From: Streptomyces canus
GTDB lineage: Bacteria; Actinomycetota; Actinomycetes; Streptomycetales; Streptomycetaceae
Direction: 5' to 3'
DNA: 64,000 nt
Assembly: GCF_030815415.1 (NCBI RefSeq)
Contig: NZ_JAUSWW010000001.1
Location: 10,292,001-10,356,000 of the forward strand
Numbering within the stretch: position 1 is the first letter of the stretch; the number at the start of each line of letters is the position of its first letter. The translations under genes were made by a program, and so were the position numbers. Positions 59,776-64,000 of this stretch are shown one piece after another. The notes beneath the pieces were generated by a model. That model was not told the origin of the DNA and made no database searches. It saw nothing but the letters and a program-made list of their open reading frames with translations.

Positions 59776-60558
59776 ATGATCTTGGAAACCGAAAGTGTTC
59801 TGCATCCCGGCTTCCTCGTGCCCGTCGGGCACGTGGAGCCGGTGCCCCGCCGTATCAGGGGCGTGATCGGCGGTCGCACCGTCTTCGACACGCGGCGCGC
59901 CCTGTACGTCTGGGAGTGGCAGGCCTATCCGCAGTTCAGCATCCCGGTGCGAGACCTCGTCGACGGCGTCCTCGACGACGAAGGGGTCGCCGAGGAGCAC
60001 GGTGCGGGCACGGCGCACCGGCACACTCTGTCCGTGGGCGGGGACTCGCGTCCCGGTGCGGCCTGGGTGTGGGGGAAAGACGCCCCGGCGCCGCTCCAGG
60101 GCACGGTGCGCTTCGAGTGGCCGGCCATCGACTACTGGTTCGAGGAGGACGAGCCCGTCTTCGTCCACCCCAGGAGCCCGTACTCGCGTGTGGACGCCGT
60201 GCGTTCCTCCAGCAGCGTCCGCGTGGAGCTGGAGGGCGTGGTCCTGGCGGAGGCGCCGGCGTGCGTCAAACTCTTCGAGACTGGCCTGCCGACGCGCTAC
60301 TACCTCGACCGCGCGCACGTCGACTGGACCCAACTACGGCGGACCGACACGGTGACCCGCTGCCCGTACAAGGGAACGACGAGCGGCTACTGGTCGTTTG
60401 ACGGTCCCACTGCCGTCCACGAGGACATCGCCTGGGCGTACGACTTCCCGACCATCCACGCCAACCGCATCGCGGGCCTGACGGCCTTCTACAACGAGCA
60501 CGTCGACCTCTTCGTGGACGGCGAGCCGCTGCCGAAGCCCGGCACACTCCGTTCCTAG
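59776..60558 (+). CDS. DUF427-domain protein, tandem repeat
   Basis: 260 residues from ATG 59776 (a GTG lies one codon earlier). Two DUF427 units are seen: PRRIRGVIGGRTVFDTRRAL YVWEWQ (in two parts) near the N-terminus, and VRVELEGVVLAEAPACVKLF, YYLDRAHVDW, CPYKGTTSGYWSF in the second half, each with the Arg/Tyr/Cys-Pro-Tyr-Lys-Gly pattern of the family. The biochemical function is unknown; relatives are often near redox enzymes. No ECF41-type motif is seen directly upstream. Confidence 0.85.
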   Translation: MILETESVLHPGFLVPVGHVEPVPRRIRGVIGGRTVFDTRRALYVWEWQAYPQFSIPVRDLVDGVLDDEGVAEEHGAGTAHRHTLSVGGDSRPGAAWVWGKDAPAPLQGTVRFEWPAIDYWFEEDEPVFVHPRSPYSRVDAVRSSSSVRVELEGVVLAEAPACVKLFETGLPTRYYLDRAHVDWTQLRRTDTVTRCPYKGTTSGYWSFDGPTAVHEDIAWAYDFPTIHANRIAGLTAFYNEHVDLFVDGEPLPKPGTLRS

Positions 60559-60605
60559 CCCCCGCGCCGGGGCCCGGGCCGTGTTCGACGGCCCGGGGCC
60601 TTTGG

Positions 60606-60632
60606 TGTCACACATCTGCTCCGGGCCCGGTC
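60606..60632 (+). promoter_or_regulatory. ECF41-type promoter P11, esterase operon
   Basis: Plus strand TGTCACA (60606-60612), 16 bases, GGTC (60629-60632), 46 bases before the esterase ATG. Confidence 0.8.
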
Positions 60633-60678
60633 CCATGGTGTGAAAAGTCCTCCTTAATCGCCAGAGAAGGAACACACC

Positions 60679-61629
60679 ATGAATGACATCGTTCTCGAGC
60701 CCGCCGCGCAGGACTTCGCCGACGCGACCGCCAAGCCGCCGCTGCTGTACGAGCTCGGGGTCGAGGGCGCGCGCAAGCTGCTCGACGACGTGCAGGCGCA
60801 GCCCATCGAGAGGCCCGACGTGGACGAGAAGTGGGTCACCGTTCCGGCGTCGGTCGGCGATGTGCGGGTGCGTATCCTCAAGCCCGTCGGCAGCACCGGC
60901 CCCCTGCCCGTCATCCTCTACGTGCACGGCGGCGGCTGGATCCTCGGCAACGCCGGCACGCACGACCGGTTCGTGCGCGAGCTGACCGTCGGGGTGAAGG
61001 CGGCCCTGGTGTTCGTGGAGTACGACCGCTCCCCGGAGGCCAGGTACCCGGTCGCCATCGAGCAGGCCTACGCGACCGCCCGGTGGATCACCACCGAGGG
61101 CGCCGGCGAAGGGCTCGACGTCTCGCGCCTGGCCGTCGCCGGTGACTCGGTCGGCGGCAACATGGCCGCCGCCCTGACCCACATGGCCAAGCAGCGGGGC
61201 GACGTGGCCTTCGTGCACCAGTCGCTGTACTACCCCGTCACCGACGCGGCCCAGGACACCGACAGCTACCGGACCTTCGCACACGGCCCGCATCTGACGG
61301 CCAAGGCCATGGAATGGTTCTGGAACGCCTACACCACCGACCCCGCCGAGCGCGCCCAGATCACCGCCTCGCCGTTGCGGGCGACGCTGGAAGACCTCCG
61401 GGACCTGCCGCCGGCGCTCGTCGTCGTCGACGAGAACGACGTGCTGCGCGACGAGGGCGAGGCCTACGCCCGGAAGCTCATCCAGGCCGGTGTGCCGACG
61501 AACAGCATCCGCTACAACGCCTCCCTGCACGACTTCATGATGCTGAACACGGTCCGCAGTACCCAGGCGTCGACCGCCGCGGTCGAACAGGCCATCCACG
61601 TGCTGCGCAAGGCTCTCGGAACCGACTGA
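60679..61629 (+). CDS. HSL-family alpha/beta hydrolase (esterase)
   Basis: 316 residues from ATG 60679 (AGAAGGA upstream). ILYVHGGGWILGNAGTHDRF carries the HGGG oxyanion motif of hormone-sensitive-lipase-like esterases, VAGDSVGGNMAAALTHMAKQ the nucleophile Ser (GDSVG), ALVVVDENDVLRDEGEAYAR the Asp, and ASLHDFMMLN the His. The triad is complete. It would hydrolyse short-chain esters in the cytoplasm and is the first gene of a two-gene operon behind promoter P11. Confidence 0.9.
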   Translation: MNDIVLEPAAQDFADATAKPPLLYELGVEGARKLLDDVQAQPIERPDVDEKWVTVPASVGDVRVRILKPVGSTGPLPVILYVHGGGWILGNAGTHDRFVRELTVGVKAALVFVEYDRSPEARYPVAIEQAYATARWITTEGAGEGLDVSRLAVAGDSVGGNMAAALTHMAKQRGDVAFVHQSLYYPVTDAAQDTDSYRTFAHGPHLTAKAMEWFWNAYTTDPAERAQITASPLRATLEDLRDLPPALVVVDENDVLRDEGEAYARKLIQAGVPTNSIRYNASLHDFMMLNTVRSTQASTAAVEQAIHVLRKALGTD

Positions 61630-61677
61630 CACCGCACACCCGACCACATTCCCCGGCACGTCGAAAGGCCATTCTTC

Positions 61678-62397
61678 ATGAGTGCACACAAGCCCACCAT
61701 CGTCCTCGTACACGGCGCGTTCGCCGACGCCTCCAGTTGGAACGGCGTCGTGGACAAGCTGCTCGCGCACGACTATCCGGTGATCGCCGTCGCCAACCCG
61801 CTGCGCGGACTGACCAGCGACGCCGAGTACGTCCGGCAGATCGTGAAGTCCGTCGAGGGCCCCGTCGTCCTCGTCGGCCATTCCTACGGCGGGTCCGTCA
61901 TCAGCAACGCGGCCAAGGGGCTGCCCGAGGTCAAGGCGCTCGTCTTCGTCGCGGCGTTCCTGCCGGAGGAGGGCGAGAGCGCCGTCACCCTGTCGGGCAA
62001 GTTCCCCGGCAGCACGCTCGGCGACACGCTCCGGCCCGTGCCGGTGACGCTGCCCGACGGCAGCCAGGTCATGGACCTGTACATCGAACAGGCCAAGTTC
62101 CACGAGCAGTTCGCCGCCGACGTCCCCGAGGAGACCACGGCCGTCATGGCGGCGACTCAGCGGCCGGTGGTCGAAGCCGCGCTGGCGGAGGGTGCGTCCG
62201 CGCCCGCGTGGCGGGACATTGCCTCCTGGGTGCTGGTGGCGGACGGGGACCGGAACATCCCCCCGCAGGTACAGAGCTACATGGCCGAGCGTGCCGGGGC
62301 GACCGTCATGAAGGTCTCCGCCTCCCACGCGGTCAGCGTCTCGCGCCCCGGTGACGTCGCCCGTCTGATCAACGAGGCGGCGCAGGCGACCGCCTGA
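61678..62397 (+). CDS. Alpha/beta hydrolase (salicylate esterase/pyrethroid hydrolase type)
   Basis: 239 residues. TIVLVHGAFADASSWNGVVD, LVGHSYGGSVISNAAK (Ser) and SASHAVSVSRPGDVARL (His) form the hydrolase core. It is very similar to the gene at 44700 (same blocks GKFPGSTLGD and RNIPxQ), showing a duplication within the regulon. It has no signal peptide, unlike the original form of its paralogue. It follows the HSL esterase by 48 bases and ends before a strong terminator. Confidence 0.88.
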   Translation: MSAHKPTIVLVHGAFADASSWNGVVDKLLAHDYPVIAVANPLRGLTSDAEYVRQIVKSVEGPVVLVGHSYGGSVISNAAKGLPEVKALVFVAAFLPEEGESAVTLSGKFPGSTLGDTLRPVPVTLPDGSQVMDLYIEQAKFHEQFAADVPEETTAVMAATQRPVVEAALAEGASAPAWRDIASWVLVADGDRNIPPQVQSYMAERAGATVMKVSASHAVSVSRPGDVARLINEAAQATA

Positions 62398-62418
62398 GCG
62401 TTTGGGCCCGCGCCTGAC

Positions 62419-62470
62419 GAACGCGGGGTGCGGGGTCCGGCTGTGAAGCCGGACCCCGCACCCCGCGTTC
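62419..62470. terminator. Strong bidirectional terminator
   Basis: A perfect 24-base-pair stem (62419-62442 with 62447-62470; GAACGCGGGGTGCGGGGTCC start) and a GTGA loop between the convergent hydrolase and OsmC genes. Confidence 0.9.
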
Positions 62471-62488
62471 TTGTGTGGGCCTGACGCG

Positions 62489-62894
62489 TCACGGCAGCGG
62501 TGCGGGCTCCGCGAGCAGCGTGGGCACGGTGATGATCGTGACGTCCTTGGTCAGCAGCCGATGGACGGGACAGCGTCCCGCGACCGCGAGGAGCTGGTCC
62601 CGCTGCGCGGGGGTCAACTCCCCGACCAGCCCGATGTTCTTGACCACCTGCCCCTGTGCGCCGAAGCGGACCGCGACGTCCACCCGGTCCAGCGGCCATT
62701 CGTGGCGCTGCGCGTAGGCCCGCACCGCCATGGAGGTGCACGCTCCGAGCGCGGCCAGGAGGAGTTCGCCCGGCGTGGGGCCGGTGTCGGTGCCGACGGG
62801 CTCCGGCTCGTCGGCTGTCAGGCGGTGTGTAACCGATCGCCACGGAGCGCGCGAGCTGTTTTCCTTCGGCCACGGTAACGATGCGCGTGTTCAT
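62489..62894 (-). pseudogene. OsmC-family peroxidase-like protein, frameshifted
   Basis: ATG 62894 begins NTRIVTVAEGKQLARSVAIG Y; after about 22 codons (near 62840) the frame is lost. The next frame carries RLTADEPEPVGTDTGPTPGE, LLLAALGACTSMAVRAYAQR (first catalytic Cys) and VAGRCPVHRLLTKDV (second Cys), ending at 62489. OsmC/Ohr proteins reduce organic hydroperoxides with these two Cys. One base added or removed near 62840 restores the gene, which would be about 134 residues, normal for the family. Confidence 0.8.
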
Positions 62895-62949
62895 GCTTGC
62901 CTCTCGCCTTGGTACGGGCAGAGGCACGACCTGTGCCTCCCGAAGCTCA

Positions 62950-62976
62950 GACCGTGCGGGGCGCCCGACTGTGACG
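62950..62976 (-). promoter_or_regulatory. ECF41-type promoter P12, osmC-like gene
   Basis: Minus strand CGTCACA (62976-62970), 16 bases, GGTC (62953-62950), 55 bases before the start codon. Confidence 0.75.
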
Positions 62977-63041
62977 GCCGACGTGCCCGTACCCGGCTGC
63001 AAGCGGGGGGTACGGGGCGGCGGTTGCCGCCCCGCGGGTGA

Positions 63042-63779
63042 TCAGCGGGTCTGGTCGGTGGGGCGTACGAGGATCTCGTTGACCGCGACGTGGTCGGGCT
63101 GTGTGACGGCGTAGACCACCGCGGCCGCGATGTCCTCCGGCTGAAGGGTCCGCATCGACTCGGCCATGGTCTTGACCGCGGCACGCCTGGTGGGGTCGGT
63201 GATGTGGTCGGCCAACTCGGTCGAGACGAAGCCCGGCTCCACGAGGACGACACGGACCCCCTGCTCGGTCACCTCTTGGCGCAGCGCCTCGGCGAAGGCG
63301 TTGACGCCGAACTTGGTGGCGGAGTAGACCGCGGCGCCGGCCGAGGAGATACGGCCCGAGGTGGAGGAGATCTGGACCACCGCGCCGCGGGAGCGCAGCA
63401 GGTGGGGCAGCGCGGCGTGCACCGTGTACATGGAGCCCAGCAGGTTGGTCTCCACCATGCGGGTCCATTCCGCGGGGTCCGCGTCCAGGACGGCGCCGGT
63501 GAGCATGATGCCGGCGTTGTTCACGACGATGTCGAGGGTGCCGAAGCGTTCGACGGTCCGCTCGACGGCCTTGCGTACCGACTCGGGGTCGCTGACGTCC
63601 ATGTTCAGGACGAGCATCTCCCCGGGCGCTTCCTGCGCCAGTGCTTCGAGCCGGTCGGTCCTGCGGCCACCGATGGCCACGGTGGCCCCCGCCTTGGACA
63701 GCGCCAGTGCGGTCGCCCTGCCGATGCCGGACGAGGCGCCGGTGACGAGGACGACCTTGGGGTCGAGAACGGAAGTCAT
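63042..63779 (-). CDS. Short-chain dehydrogenase/reductase
   Basis: 245 residues from ATG 63779. VVLVTGASSGIGRATALALS is the cofactor loop (TGxxxGIG), IVVNNAGIM the NNAG motif, SSTSGRISSAGAAVYSATKF the Ser-Tyr-Lys triad (YxxxK), and VRVVLVEPGFVSTEL the substrate loop. Arg in GRRTDRL after strand 2 suggests NADP(H). It oxidises or reduces an unidentified alcohol or ketone. It is divergent from the gene at the right edge. Confidence 0.9.
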   Translation of the reverse strand: MTSVLDPKVVLVTGASSGIGRATALALSKAGATVAIGGRRTDRLEALAQEAPGEMLVLNMDVSDPESVRKAVERTVERFGTLDIVVNNAGIMLTGAVLDADPAEWTRMVETNLLGSMYTVHAALPHLLRSRGAVVQISSTSGRISSAGAAVYSATKFGVNAFAEALRQEVTEQGVRVVLVEPGFVSTELADHITDPTRRAAVKTMAESMRTLQPEDIAAAVVYAVTQPDHVAVNEILVRPTDQTR

Positions 63780-63950
63780 GTCATCTCCGAAAGAGGTGGT
63801 GGGGTGGGGCGGGCAGGCCATGTCGTGTGCGAGGACAGGACACGGCGGCCCGAGAAGGTGACCAAGGGGTCATGTTGTGCCAGGGTAACACTGAGAGTGA
63901 CCTGTGAGTCATGTTCGGTGTTAATGTTGTGACACGTAGTGGGAGGCGTC

Positions 63951-64000
63951 ATGACTGGGAGAACAGCGGCAGTGCAGGCCAGGGCCGACAGCGTGCGCAA
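63951..64000 (+). CDS. Start of an unknown gene, cut by the window edge
   Basis: ATG 63951 with GGGAGG at a perfect distance; the visible peptide is MTGRTAAVQARADSVR. The layout, divergent from the SDR gene with 171 bases between starts and a symmetric GTTGTGACAC element in the gap, suggests a regulator, but 16 residues cannot prove it. Confidence 0.4.
   Translation, partial: MTGRTAAVQARADSVR

Noticed and set aside
37158..63934. Further TGTGACA/TGTCACA copies at 37158, 42643, 47744 and 63928
   Set aside because: Counting 16 bases on from the -35 gives GTGA, ACGC, TTCT and TGAC, none with the KGTC box, so I did not call them promoters.

Overview
The window is very GC-rich DNA with the gene content of a Streptomyces (or close relative) chromosome, probably an arm region. 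The indicators are a WhiB protein, a SARP-like repeat, LAL-type LuxR and ECF sigma regulators, a Tat lipoprotein, a huge secreted subtilase, and many insertion-sequence remnants and broken genes. This assignment rests on gene content and codon bias only; no search was run.

Layout. 1-4.7 kb: a membrane NACHT NTPase running off the left edge, a truncated IS3, an interrupted membrane protein gene, a Fic-like/ribbon-helix-helix toxin-antitoxin pair with a three-site operator, and a SWIM zinc-finger protein. 4.7-6.1 kb: a tnpB-only IS200/IS605 element. 6.1-12.5 kb (minus strand): a compact, translationally coupled operon for an azol(in)e-containing RiPP (TOMM/LAP), with a 43-residue Cys-rich precursor, YcaO cyclodehydratase, E1-like partner, E1-like/dehydrogenase fusion, second nitroreductase and ABC exporter. 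12.7-30.4 kb: a PQQ-repeat lipoprotein, then a decayed zone of IS110, IS3, IS630, IS701 and IS256 copies or pieces around a broken plant-glycan locus (GH36, GH51, GH3, beta-helix), and a large S8 peptidase. 31-37 kb: a TIR-NB-ARC-TPR (NLR-like) protein split by a one-base frameshift, and a peptidoglycan amidase pseudogene containing a 102-bp micro-inversion.

37.3-63 kb: what I regard as the most striking part. An ECF41-type sigma factor gene (38.3-39.2 kb) is followed by about 24 kb in which twelve sites match YGTCACA-N16-KGTC with an invariant 16-base spacer, each upstream of a gene on the matching strand. The genes behind these sites are the sigma factor itself, an FAD oxidoreductase, a methyltransferase, YceI plus a ferritin-like protein, alpha/beta hydrolases, an orphan cytochrome b, a WhiB protein, a short leader ORF before a pyruvate dehydrogenase E1/E2 pair, a cupin, an epoxide-hydrolase-like protein, an esterase pair and an OsmC protein. 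The sequence closely resembles the ECF41 promoter signature I recall from the literature, so this looks like a contiguous, self-regulated stress or detoxification regulon. Inserted among these genes are a second ECF sigma/MarR pair and a LuxR-LAL regulator without such promoters.

The two halves are linked by a 151-bp near-identical repeat, the right end of the tnpB element (the usual site of an omega-RNA). One copy closes the element at 6 kb. The other lies alone at 57.5 kb, exactly between the ribosome-binding site and the start codon of the first small ORF of the ECF41-promoted aceE operon.

Many genes carry single-base frameshifts. Some are clearly decayed, others could be sequencing errors; each is noted.
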